Origin: Zea mays
Lineage: Eukaryota; Streptophyta; Magnoliopsida; Poales; Poaceae
Length of the DNA: 64,000 nucleotides
NCBI RefSeq assembly: GCF_902167145.1
Contig: NC_050098.1
Location: 84,112,207 to 84,176,206 of the forward strand
Direction: 5' to 3'
The notes under the pieces were generated by a model. That model ran no database searches, was not told where the DNA came from, and worked only from the letters and a program-made list of their open reading frames with translations. Position 1 is the first letter of the stretch, and each line of letters begins with the position of its first letter. This document shows, one piece after another, positions 36,898-48,554 of the stretch. The position numbers and the translations under genes are program-made.

Positions 36898-37644
36898 CTA
36901 GATCTCCTGGTGGTGCATATCCAAATGTTGGTTAGCTTCCGCAAGTTGTTGCTGAGTGTTGATGAGCTGATCCTCGAGAACCTCAATGGTGTTCTCCCTA
37001 GTTCCCACTAATTCCTCAAGCTCCTGGATCTCATTGGACATCTGTTCCACTTGTAGGTCCTTTTCCACCATCTCAGTGGATAGGTCTACCACAAGTTCCT
37101 CTCTGTTATCCAAGGTAATCTTGGTAGCTTCCAATAATGCCATCAGATGAGACATTACTTCTCCCCGCCTCACCTGTAGACGATACAGAGCATCCATGCA
37201 TTGCACCGTCAAGTGCGCAGTCTGCCCTGGGTAAAGAGCCCATATGTCCTTGGCATGCTCCACTCGATCTTTCCACATTGGGTCGTCCTCCTTTTCAGTA
37301 GGGAATAAGCCAATGGGATGAGTAGACAACTCCAAGGGGTGAAAACCACAGAAGGTGGTCAGCCTGTGGAGAGCAATCGCCTCGATAGTATCCTCAGCCC
37401 TGTATCCGAAAGACTCGGAGTCCAAAGAACGCCAGCCTGGCTGTAAGGGATGAGGCTCTAGGGTCATCCTCACCCTACAGCGGGGCACTCGGTGCTTCTC
37501 AAATAGATGCACCGCGTACTGGGGAGGCGTCGTGTAACCAGCTCCCTGAAGCACCTCCCATAGGATACGGGGAAAACCCTCTCGTGCTAGTCTGTCCGTG
37601 TGGGACTGTGTGTTCCCTTCGTCCAAGGATCCGTGAGAAGTCAT
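36898..37644 (-). CDS. Extra ORF between 5' LTR and gag of T (orf0-like), 248 codons
   Basis: This open frame, in the same sense as gag, lies about 440 bp inside the 5' LTR and ends about 440 bp before the gag start. I recognise no catalytic motif. The N-terminal 150 residues are mixed, with several Trp and Arg (RILWEVLQGAGYTTPPQYAV, DIWALYPGQ). From about residue 165 to the end the sequence is rich in Leu, Glu, Gln and Asn with heptad spacing, so a C-terminal coiled coil is likely. Upstream extra ORFs have been described in some long-LTR rice gypsy elements such as RIRE3, which I recall without being able to check. It is intact although all neighbours in T are broken. It has no signal peptide or membrane segment. 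Confidence 0.7.
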   Translation of the reverse strand: MTSHGSLDEGNTQSHTDRLAREGFPRILWEVLQGAGYTTPPQYAVHLFEKHRVPRCRVRMTLEPHPLQPGWRSLDSESFGYRAEDTIEAIALHRLTTFCGFHPLELSTHPIGLFPTEKEDDPMWKDRVEHAKDIWALYPGQTAHLTVQCMDALYRLQVRRGEVMSHLMALLEATKITLDNREELVVDLSTEMVEKDLQVEQMSNEIQELEELVGTRENTIEVLEDQLINTQQQLAEANQHLDMHHQEI

Positions 37645-38052
37645 CTATGTAGGGTTAAGTGTAAGTGAAAAAGAAAAAGAATTATAAAACAAAAAGGGAA
37701 TTAGGGCTTGGCCTCTCGAAGGTTACGATAAGGTCACTGAACGTACTTAATCTGTCATTATCTCGTATTAAGAGTTTTTACCCAATTATCAATAGTTTAA
37801 GTAAGAATGCAAGCATGCTCGTCCTAGACGACCTTATTTCAACTTAGAGGGAATAGGAAAGAACTCCCATCCCTCATAGTAGCCTGTAGGGCTCAATCAA
37901 ATAGCCACCTAGCTACCCCTCTATCATCCTAAGGCTTCACGTCCTAGGTCTATCACGATCGTCCTACGATCTATCCAACATTTGTTTCTATTAAGTTTTA
38001 CTTTTGAAAAGGATGGTATTTATATTTTATTGATTCCTCTGTGGTGGTACGA

Positions 38053-38064
38053 GCTCCGATACCA
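38053..38064 (-). other. Primer-binding site of T
   Basis: On the minus strand TGGTATCGGAGC starts two bases after the 5' LTR. It matches the initiator tRNA-Met type with G for A at one site. Confidence 0.85.
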
Positions 38065-38066
38065 GC

Positions 38067-41000
38067 TGTGGCGGAACCGCCCGAATTATTCCAACTTAAG
38101 TGCCTAAGTCCCGCCTTAGAGGCTAGACCACACTTAAATGGGAATAACACGTCAGTCCCTCGGATCTAGTCCGACGAGGCCACTAACAGGATCAAGTACC
38201 ACGTACTCACTCGATGGTGAGGCACAGAGCAAATACAATAAAGCATAAAACCATACATTAAGGAGTATTGAATTTATTACATCATCATCGGAGTTTTAGC
38301 AAAAGTAGTAATCATTGTTCAGAATGCAGCGGAATAAAACTAACGATAAATGGAGGGATGGGGAAGCCTGTCCCATCACTCCTCATGCTCCTCCTCAGCC
38401 GATGTAGGGTCCCACTCGACTGTCCAACCCGGTGGCAAGATGGACGACCAAGTCACTCCAGCAACCATGTCCTCCAGAGAACCTGTAAAATTTTGTCACA
38501 ATCAAGGCTGAGTATACTAATACTCAGCTAGACTTACCCGGTGTGAGGAGTCTACTCCTCTACCTCTAGACATGCAGCTGTTTGGCTGAGGGGTTTGGTT
38601 GCCAAAAGCACTAGCTGAGTCTAAAAATCAAGTTTTAGCTTTTTCAAGTTTTAGTGTGACTCTCTTAAGACTAAATGTGTACTATCTAATCATTCATGGT
38701 ATCAAGCAATTTAGCAATCAACATCTTTTGCCAAATCATCACATTTCCACTTGTTACTCAATGGAGTACAATGGATCAAGCAGTCTCGTTAGCTGTGAGA
38801 AGCAGACGATTCGAATTGAGTTTTTATCCTTGCAAGGTAAACCTAAACACACGACGTGGCGAGGCACTCCGTCCCCACACATATCAACTGTCCCCATCGA
38901 TTCCCCGTCAGCAGATTAGGGCTCACTGCCTTGGCGTACAATGCCTCACTGACCCCGACTGCCGTCGTGCAGTGACCGCACTTGTACCCACCATAACCGG
39001 AATGGGAGACCACGTCTTAGGTCGCGTGAGGGGTAAAGTCTGCTGCCAGTTTCAATCAGGTACTAGGCTTACCGATTTACCATATTTCTCGGCATGTGCT
39101 TAGTACGTTCAAACGCTTGACACAGGTATCCGCACGTTAATCCTTATTCCAATTCCATCTCGTAGACTACGCATCCCCATGGATCCGTGTCCATAGATCA
39201 ACATCAGTATGATATGAAAGTGGATACAACCAATTTCCTGACCTCGCGTGAGTGCTAGAAAATCACTCAACTTCTACCGAGATCCCTAATTAGTAAAGCA
39301 GCTACTCGACCTAGCATACTAGTATCCATCTCAAAAGGTATCCTGAGTCATGCAACTAGGGTTTCAGTCAACTCCTACACTTAAGTGCACAGTATAAGCC
39401 TACAAACATTAAGTGCAGTAAAATAATATATAGAACTGGTCATGCATAAAACCGGGGCTTGCTTTCCAAAGCTGGGGCAGGCAGATCCTCGATGGCAGGT
39501 TCTGGTGCTGGATCCTGGGCTACCTTCTGAGCAACTCCTTGCTCCGGCACGAGGATGTACTCTTCGTCCATGAGGTTGCAATCTATCGAATGCAATGAAT
39601 AAGAAATATGTATGCTATGATATGCAGGATTTAGTAACCATTATGCTTAGTGAAGAAAAACTAAGTTAGTTGATGACTTAGGGTTTCCTTGTTATCAGAA
39701 GCTCTTAGTGGTTTATGCTTATCAATTTAGGTTCGAGGTTTTGCTTAGAGGTAAACATCATGGATTAAGACTTGGATTGCCCTTTAAAGGTTCTCTTTGG
39801 TATTCAAGGGTTTTGTTGCTTTGGTTAGGGCAACATTAATCTCCACTACTAATTTCTCTTTTTATTGTCTTTTTATGCTCTTAGGGGGTTTGAACTACAA
39901 CAGTGATTTTAATATTTCCAAAAAATCTTGTAAAAATTACAGTGGGTGAATACTAGTCTCTGAAGTCTGTCCTATAAATTTGAGGTCAAAAATAAACAGA
40001 ACATGCCCTATACAAAAATAACAAAAGTTGGGGTAGAGGGGTCACTTTGCACTACAACTCTGATCTAGGTGTGGGTTCTGTACTAAGAGTTATTTTTGCT
40101 GGTATCTATGGGTAATAACATGCTTCTGTGCCAAAAATCATAAAGAGTTACTTAGTGAATATTCAGTTATGATTTTCTAAAGTTTAATGCCAAAAAGACA
40201 CTTATAACTAACTTGCTATTTGAAAAATATCAAACAACAGAACTTGTATTTTTTCCTAGGTTCTTCTTAGCACAAGAATAGTTATTCCTAAGGTAGGTGT
40301 GTTTTCTCCTTAGGATTATTTTCTTATGATTTTTCAAAGTTTTCTCTGTTTTTCATGAATAATTGTGAGTGCAATTTCCTTTCACTGGACAATGGTTTAA
40401 GAGATTTTTCTTGTGAACTATATAACATAGGCATGCTAGGAAAAATATGGTTGCCCCCTGGTTTCCCTTTTTAAACCCCCTTTTTAAATTTCCTAAGTTT
40501 GGGCATAAACAAGTTTCAGTGAATAAACCTTCCTTAACCTTGTATACTAGGGTGTTTATAAATTTTAAACAGTGTAACTACTAGGTTAGTGTCTCCACCA
40601 TTTTTCTTAACCCTGGTCTAACAATATTTCTATTTTTTGCCTCTAATATTAAGTTTTGGGCAGTTTTCTTATTTAATTCAAAACTCTAGAAAATATTACA
40701 GGAACTATGGGGTTTATCATTTTTGCCTAATAGTTTATATTTCACAAAGTCTGGCAAAATTGGTTTGACTAATTTTGGATGATTATTCTTCAAGTTATGC
40801 ATTTATTAAGTTCTCTACAATATTTAAAAGAAAAGTAAATTCGAAATGGAAAAGAAATACAGATTTGCGTTGAAGTCCCTAGGTTTTCTCCCCCTTTACT
40901 CTCACAAAACAGCCCTCGGTCTACTATTTGCATGAGTCACTGACCTTGCACAAAACCCCCTGGGCTTAGTCTAAATCTAACCCGCGCTCCCTGGCTGGCT

Positions 41001-42446
41001 TAAATAGTACCCGCGGCAAAGATTACGGCGGCGAGGCTTACCGGCGGTAGTAGAGCTCTGGCGGGGTGGTCAGTGGTGTCAGGGAGGTCATGGCGGTCAC
41101 ATCGGTGTGCGGGTCAGCGTCAGAGGTGGTCGGAGCTGTCCTGGCCACGAGCGCAGGCGGCGGAGGTCGTCGGCGGCTCCTGCTCCGGCCAAACCATGGC
41201 GGTAGGGTTCAACTAAAGTGCACGAGGAGCTCCACGGGGTGATGTAGAGGCCATGCGCGCAAGGAATTGAGAAATGGTGCAGAGGGTTACCCGGTCCACG
41301 TCCTCCGGCGGGTTCACGAACTCCGGCGAGCGCGATTACACTGTTCTGATGGGGCTGGTCCTTGGCTCAAGCTCGGGCAAGCTTCACGGCCTTCTGGGGA
41401 AGCTATCCGAGGGCTTGGATTGAGCGGAGGTTGATGGGAAAGGGTTTGGCCACGGTGGTTGCCCTCGGGTGGCTCTGGCGGGTCACGGGGAGGTCGCTGG
41501 AGCTGCGGGCGAGCTCGGGAGGGTCAGGTGTGGTACAGAGGAGGCAACAGGGAAGATGGTCATGCACTGGGGTGGGCATTATAGCCGTGGCACGGGTGTG
41601 GGCACGGGTCGACCGAGGGCGCATGGGGGTTCACGTGCGGGCGTGCTCTGGACGCACCCCCGAGTGTCAGCCCACGTCGAACACGTGGGGGTTTACTTCT
41701 GCCAGGGTTCAACGACCGATTTGGTTGACTTAGCATGCAGATCATAGCAAAACCCCCATGTACGGTATCTTCTCTACACCAAATCCTACCTTTTTGATGT
41801 GAGTTCCAAGCAAAGATATGGTCGGGGTAGAGAGATATGGGGGTGAGAAGTCTGCTCTGCCCGAGCTGTCCACATCGAGACAAAAGCCATGCCAAGTCGT
41901 GTCAAATGGCTTAGGGTTGGGTTCAAACTTTTCCAGGGTGTTCTAGGGGTCTTTGGGCGCCATTTTGTCAATTGGGCCCTAAGGTTTTGAGTTAGGGAAC
42001 AAGGTGAACATGTTTGATCTTTGAAAGAGGGTCGGTTTTGAACTTGAGAGAAACCTAATTTTTCTTTTATGTCTTTCTCTTTGGTGACCTTTTTGGGGTT
42101 TTTCTGAATCCTTTTTGGGGTCACTCTCTTTCTATGTTTTGTAGGGTATTAAGTGTACTACAACTTTTATAATTAGTCCAATTCATGACAATGTGATTTA
42201 CATAGACTTTTTGCCATAATCCCCTCTAGGGCTCCATTTGCCTAAAAGGGGTTGGAATTAGGGTTTGGGTCTTCCCTTCTCTTTAGTGCATGATAAGGCC
42301 AAGGAATGACTTCTAAGATGGGTTACACCTACTGAGGATCTTGATCCCCAAGTTTGGTGTTTTTTGCTCAAACTAAACCACATGTGATGATGGGTTCAAT
42401 ATTGTAGTCTTGAGTGAACACCCTAAGTAACACCTGGGGTGTTACA
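38067..42446 (-). repeat. 5' LTR of T
   Basis: This 4380-bp copy is collinear with 27423-31791 along its whole length, with scattered substitutions and small indels. Differences near the left end (such as CCCGAATT for CCCAAATT) suggest roughly 2% divergence. Confidence 0.92.
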
Positions 42447-44742
42447 CCCCACCTCGTGGAATCCGCCCACCATTTCTTCCAGCCGTCGCACACTTCTCTC
42501 CCACAGCCAACGTCATCTTCCTTCCTTGGCTCTAGCAATTCCCCAAGCTCCATGGACACTAGCCTTTCCATGCTGCCGAGCTCCTCCCCCACGCGGTGTC
42601 CGCCCACCACTTCACCACCAGCGCAGGACCTCCCCAGCCCGACCCCTCATGCTAGGTGCACAACCGTCGCTTCTCCTGGTGTTCAGCTCCCAGGCGCAGA
42701 TCCCTCCATAGCCGTCGACAGCGCCCAAGATCCATTCCTTGGTCTTCCTGCTCGACGCTAGGTCCCAGGTCACTGTCCCCTCTTCTCGGCGCTCGAGCTC
42801 CACTCCTACCTGTTCGTCTTCAACCTCCAGTAGGCCACCATCTCTGGTCGCTCCATGTCCGTGCCCCTGGACACCAGTCCTTAGGCCATAGCGCCTATGC
42901 GCTTGTCCGCAGCCAGGTTTGTGTAGCCACCATCGAGCTCGATCGATCTTCTTCCCTACCGTGCTGCACCAAACCCCACAGTGCGTTCGCCAAGTCGAGC
43001 CCTGCGTGGTCGTGGCAGCGATGGCTCCCTCATCTCATGTGCTCCACCTCATCGTGCTCAGTGTCGACCTCACGCAGTGGCGCCAACCAGATCTACGCAA
43101 ACTCAGCCTCATCGTCGAAACCCAGGTGAGGGCAACCAACGATTTATGCAGCCTCGGCGCGCCGTCGTCAAACCATGGTGAGCTTCTCGTTGTACCGCAT
43201 TTTCACGTTCGATAAAATGACCTAACTAATAAATCATGTAATAAACTGGGTCGTGCTTGCAGCCCCATTTCGTCGTCGTGCTTCACGCTTTGCCCGTTCG
43301 ACAAAATGTTGAGCCATGTGGACAGCCCATGCGGCTAGTCTCGACTCGTTCAAGTTGAATCCATGTGATTGATCTACTTGCAAAATTTGTGATTGTCATG
43401 TATATATATGTGTGTGAATATGTTTTATGTGGATTGAAATTCATGGAGGAGAAAGGAGTACGTGTAGGTGTGTTTGCGTTTGGAAAGCCAACAAGTGTAT
43501 GTGTGGATACGTAGGTAGATTGGAGAAACGAACGGGTCGTGCTTGTCTAATGTGATGAGTAAGTTTGGAAATAAAAGTTATGTGAGGATCGAATTAGTGG
43601 ACATGTGTGTGTGCCATGGTGCATTGTATTAGTGGTCGCATAAGTTATTTGATTGAGGAGTGCAGGTATATGCCATGATATGGTTATACTCGCAATGAGG
43701 AAAGATGTATGCATTATGTAACATGACGTTTAGATTGCTATTGTATATCGTGTGAAGGATACTCATGATGATCATGTGACTGTAGGGTGGTCTAGTGACA
43801 AAGCTAGAAATAAGTTTAGTATTTTAAACGGTTAATTGATAGTATCTATCGGTGTTGTCATGATTTTTGTTCTATGGCGGATCGATACTTCGCTTTATCA
43901 ATTATTGCATTCCATGCCCATTGGATAAATAAATGTCTTGTTGATCGATTAGAGGTCTTATATGAGCGTTATCGCAGCCCAATAATTATTGGAAGCGAGT
44001 AGCGTTCATAAGTCGGTCCTTGTTAAAATTGAAGAACAATCCAATAAGATATGCACATAAGCGCCTTAGGTCCTTCAGTAGTAAAAATGTAGTCTTATGG
44101 AGTTCTATGCCATGTGTTAATGCTCTTCATGTTATATCTCCTAAAATGTGGTGTTTTAGGTGACTTGTGTGTTGTCCAGTTTATGTTGAGAAATGGTTAA
44201 GAAAAGCTAATTGATCTGCTCCCACCCATGTTTTGAATTGCAATGTCTAAAACGGTTTGTTAAGTTTTATACTATGATAGCCAACTCTTGTTAAGTAGAA
44301 GGAGTCAATTGCGTTAAGTATTTGTTATATATATGTTGTGTCTCGGATTGCGATAATAATAGGCAAGCCGACGTGTTTGTTGTATAGCAGGCAGGCTATG
44401 TCGTTGCTCTAGTTAGCTGACTTGTTAGATGGCTTTGGTTAAGCTCGGGGTCGATGATCTGCTTGTTGTAGTCTAAATGCGCATGGTTATGGTCGCAGGT
44501 GAAAAGTAGTAGTGTTCATGTGATGTCTAAGTTAAAATGCAAAATAGTGTGAAGAGCGCATCGATATACATATATACCAGGTACGATTATTGTGGTGAAG
44601 GTGTTGTTAATTGTGTGTGGTAATTCTATTGGACAAAATGACTTGGATAAAATTTGTAAGTCGACTTGTTGGTCCTCCTTTGATTGTTTTAACTCTAATA
44701 AATGGTAAAGTGTTAGAGGAATTCAAGTCTCTAGAACGTGGT
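42447..44742 (+). other. Base sequence U, third part
   Basis: Bases 42450-43200 are C-rich and leader-like, with several short frames rich in Ser, Pro and Arg in which I find no domain. Bases 43200-44742 are AT-rich and intron- or LTR-like, with no coding signal. Taken with 27113-27422 the order is TATA box, C-rich leader, AT-rich region. That fits a long LTR, or the 5' end of a gene I cannot identify. Z2 begins at 44743. Confidence 0.4.
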
Positions 44743-45425
44743 TATTGGTCCTTATTCTCAAATGCTATACATCAAGAACAAGACAACATGATTGTTAATA
44801 ATTAGAGACCTTCATCCTTTGAAGCATTATCTCCTCTTCGATATAATGATCTTCGGACGAAGGTCATGAAGGGCATACCTTCATCATATCAATGAACAAA
44901 TATAAATAAAGGTACATGAAATACAAAAGAATATCAATAATGATTATGAATCAGTAGGTTATTTATATTCTCATATCATAAGCATTATTAAACATCAACA
45001 ATGTTTATATTATAATGATACCTTCGGCTTGCCAGAAGGTGAAGACGTGAGAATGACGCAAGAGTGATTACCAAACAGAGTGAACAGTACGGTGTTACTG
45101 TCCATCTACTTATAGGCACGGGACGCAGCCCAAGTAAGATTACATTCATGCCCCTGACATCTACTCTTAATCATAATGTAGACTATCAAGGACTAAGTAG
45201 TCTTTTCTCTCTTAGGTCGGTTTCGTCCTTCATCTTCACTAACATGCCAAGCCGAAGCTCCTTTAGCCATAGCTTCGGCGTCCATGCATGTTGCCTTCAG
45301 GCTGTATCCTCATATCACACGCCTTCTGTTTTGACAAGCCGAAGCTTCCTGTAATAGTCTATGTCATACTGAAAATACATGGTTACATGTTTTTGAGGAC
45401 CTTCGGAAGAGGAAGGCCCGCAACA
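44743..45425 (-). repeat. 3' LTR of Z2
   Basis: This 683-bp LTR is the pair of 56317-56998. On the plus strand it begins TATTGGTCC, a TG to TA change, and ends CCCGCAACA. The inverse of the polypurine tract follows at 45426-45440. Confidence 0.88.
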
Positions 45426-45582
45426 GTAGCCCCTCGCAATGTTAATTTGTTTCCTTGTAACCAGATTAGACTGCGACGTCAACGAAGGCCTTTAGCCGAA
45501 GGTCCGAAAAAACACCTTCCCTTTGCTAGAATAGCGAAAGACACTGACATGTATGACCCACCAAATCATGAGGCATTAGGCA

Positions 45583-45590
45583 TATAAATA
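45583..45590 (+). promoter_or_regulatory. TATA box of the Z2 antisense gene
   Basis: TATAAATA is followed by GG, 137 bp before the ATG at 45720 and about 157 bp inside the 3' LTR. Confidence 0.65.
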
Positions 45591-45719
45591 GGAACTCGCA
45601 TTGACGACATTTGTTGTGCCATTTCAGTTGCTCGCGCTATTTTAGACATTCTGAATTCTCTTGCTCTGTCGAGTTTTGATTGAGTTTTAAGCTTCGGCAA
45701 TCGTGCAACCGTTGTCTAA

Positions 45720-48539
45720 ATGGCTAAAGAGAAGAAGATTGATGACCCTGCATTGGCCGAGTTTTATGAAGCTATGGAGAAGACAAATACAGAGAATTAC
45801 CAATGAGATGCTAGCTAGGTTATCTGATGATTCCGATGATAGTGAAAGTTTTGACTTAGAAAGTGGAAATGAAGGTGCCGAAGATTGGCCCTGGCGGCCA
45901 AGTCATACCATCTCCGAGAAGTCGACCATCAAACAGAGTCAGATTGATGCAATAAAAGGAAGATACTTATGCGATATTTCTATCATGAGGGCTAGAGGAG
46001 ACAGCTGTGCCCCTGTGCCCGAAGCAGACGAAGTTGTTGTCTATAGGAGTTTTATGAAAGCAGGGCTTCGATTCCCCCTGAGCAAATTTTTAGTTGAAGT
46101 TTTGAAGACTTCTAAAATTTACCTTCATCAGATAACCCCCAAAGCTATCATCAGAATGGGGGTTTTCATTTGGGTCATGAGAAGCCAGGGTTTAGAGCCG
46201 AATGCAAAATGTTTTTGCAACATGCATGTGCTATCCTATCAGACGAAGGCTACATGCAAAGAACAATATCATAATAATTTTGGTTGTTACGGCTTCGTGC
46301 CTCGCTCTGAAGTGAGCTATCCAGTCCCAACATTTCGGAAGAGGTGGCCAGGAGCTAGGCTGCAAGAATGGTTTTGTGTGAAGAACGACTTTGTTGAAAG
46401 AGAAGATATAAAGGGGATCATCCAACGCCCTATCTGGTCTCGCTTCGGCATTAGGAGGCTAGCCACTGCCCTTGGAAATGATAGTCAAGCATGCCAGATG
46501 GCTTTTAACAATGTGTGTACTTTTATTGGCACAAGGGACTTAGTCTAGGAGCACATTGCTTATAGAGTGTGGCCTCATGGAAGTGGCTGGGAGATGTCAA
46601 AGGAAGCTGCTGCCGGGTCCAGTCAAGGTAGCTTAGTTTATCTGAAATACACCTTAAGATATAGAGATCAATTCGATGAGCCGAACGATGACTGCCTAGA
46701 TCGTATTTAGGCAACTACTGACGAATTACTTGGGGCCTACACAAGGGTCGAAGATGATGCCATGACATTGGCCTTCGGAGGACGAGGCAAGAAGAGATTA
46801 AACAGAGTTTTTGATGTAATTGGTTTTGTGTACCCAAACTATTGTTCTCCCTCGCAAAAGTAGGGAAAGAAAAGAAAGGCTGCTGTTTCGGCCATCTCTG
46901 CCACGCCGAAGGGAAAAAAGGTTAAAGCTTTGACGCACTGGCCCAGGTACATTGAAACGGCCAAAGTGCCGAAGCTTGCTGAGGGGCTTTCTTCCGCTAT
47001 TGAGCCAGAGTACCCCACTCCTATTGAAGCCAAGGGAGAATCGGCTAAAGTGCCGAAAGCAATGGCAATAGCAGAACAGGAAAAAGCTGAGACGGCCGAA
47101 GTGCCGAAGCGTCCTGCCGAAGCTAAGGAAAGAACGGTCAAAGAACCAGAATTAAAGAAGCCGGCAGGGCAACCAAAAACCCTGAGCCCGCCACAAGAGC
47201 CGGAGTTGCCAAAGGTGTCCAAAATTCCTGCAATAACTCCAAAGAGGAGGAGAATGGCCAGCGTACGAGACGCTGTCATGGAAACTACAAAGGTACAGGC
47301 TCCTGCTTCATCGCTTGATAAAGAGGGCAACGTTCCAAAGAAATCTGATGAAGCTAGGATATCACAAGATACTACCGAAGCCGGACCGCCAGCTTGTACT
47401 GAAGCAAATCCTGCGGGAGTTACTCTAACCTTGGAAAAAGAAAGCGCACCCGAGAAGATTAAATCTCCTACCCCCGAAGCGCCTACTGATGAGCTAGATT
47501 TTATCATACGACATGCTTCAGGGAAACAGTTGTCGGAAGAGCAGATTGCTGAAGCCAAGCAATATGCCAGGGATTTAAAGTACCCAAAAGGATCCTTGGT
47601 GTATAATGGCATTGATGAAGACGACTTTATGTACTTCCTTCCGGACAACAAGGAGATATCTGTTTGCTGGGAGATGGCAAGGAATATAGGATTCCCAAAG
47701 CTAGAGCGTGGCCTATCTGCAATGTCGATGGATGACCTTGCAGACAGCCTTGCTTATAACAGTCTGAAGGTAAAGATGTTTTGATTTATAAAAAAATTAT
47801 TTTTTGTATCTTTTTTTATTATTATGTGCTTATCCTCCCTTTTTTGTAGGGCTTAATCCTAAGCAATGCTTTAAAGGCATAAGAATGCGGACGACGAAAG
47901 CTGCCGAATAGCCCTTGGGAACCTTCGGTCAGAGGTCATCACACTGAGGAATGAAGCCCTTGAAAAAGATAAAACTCTGCTCTCCTTGGTAGACAAAGTA
48001 AAGGTCAATGAAGCCAAACTTACTGCGCAAGCTGATGCCCACCAAGCCGAAGTCGAAGACCTTCAGAACTTGCCGAGATGAGCGAAAATTTTGAACTTGC
48101 AAAGGCCAAACAAGAGATAAGTGAATGGACAAGCTCCAGGCTGGAAAAGAATCTTGAAGAACTTCGGGGTTCTAGAGAGAAATGCTACAAAGTATCCATG
48201 GGATGTGCAAACAAACTGAAAGATAATTTTGCGAAGGTGGGTGCATACTCATCGGAGCAAAAATTTATTTGAGGTGATCCCGAAGGAGACATTCAATGGA
48301 TCGGCGAAGAAGTCGAAGCTTTTGAGGAAATACTTAGTTATCGTGGGAATTTTTGTGCTTCGGATTAACAACTTTTTTACTACATCTGAACTTTCACCGT
48401 CTCCTGAGCCATATGATCCCGAGGCCGATCAGGCCATGAGGGAGCACTAAAGACGATAAGAATTGTCGAAGAAGCCATTGATGAAGCTGTCAACAGACTC
48501 CTAAATGAAGCTGCCAAGAAGATATTGAAAGAAGACTGA
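45720..48539 (+). pseudogene. Antisense Transposase_28/coiled-coil gene of Z2, with intron
   Basis: The ATG at 45720 (MAKEKK) is followed by a frameshift near 45795. The main frame then runs with an acidic segment DDSDDSESFDLESG, the Transposase_28-like block VPEADEVVVYRSFMKAGLRF...YHNNFGCYGFVPRSEVSYPVP...IIQRPIWSRFGIRR, and a basic region. A Pro/Glu/Lys-rich linker includes TPKRRRMASVRD, and the DFIIRHASGKQLSEEQIAEA block follows. A GT-AG intron lies at 47770-47849 after NSLK. Downstream is a coiled-coil region (48060-48260), a WIGEEVEAFEEILS motif and a final KKILKED before TGA 48537-48539. In-frame stops at 46546, 46707, 46861 and 47880 and later frameshifts inactivate it. Function is unknown. 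Confidence 0.82.
47770..47849 (+). other. Conserved intron in Z2 antisense gene
   Basis: An 80-bp GTAAAG...TTTTTTGTAG interval is AT/T-rich with a pyrimidine tract before AG. It sits at the same codon (after NSLK) as the intron in Z3. Splicing joins protein segments that align between copies. Confidence 0.7.
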
Positions 48540-48554
48540 ATTCTTGTATACTAA

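Larger units (their letters stand above)
27423..42446 (-). mobile_element. Tekay-like chromovirus T, complete, minus strand
   Basis: This 15.0-kb element has LTRs at 27423-31791 (3') and 38067-42446 (5') and an initiator tRNA-Met type primer site beside the 5' LTR. A polypurine tract lies beside the 3' LTR. Reading right to left it carries an extra ORF, gag, protease, RT, RNase H, integrase and chromodomain. Flanking pentamers are GCCCA (27418-27422) and CCCCA (42447-42451), one mismatch. Very long LTRs, the pol sequence type and the chromodomain fit the Tekay/Del clade. By eye the LTRs differ at about 2% of sites over the first 290 bp. All major genes carry stops or frameshifts, so it is defective. 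Confidence 0.92.

Noticed and set aside
42414..43215. Several overlapping plus-strand ORFs as a host gene's first exon
   Set aside because: Frames overlap in all phases, are Ser/Pro/Arg-rich and show no domain. There is no convincing splice structure. I kept it as unknown sequence.
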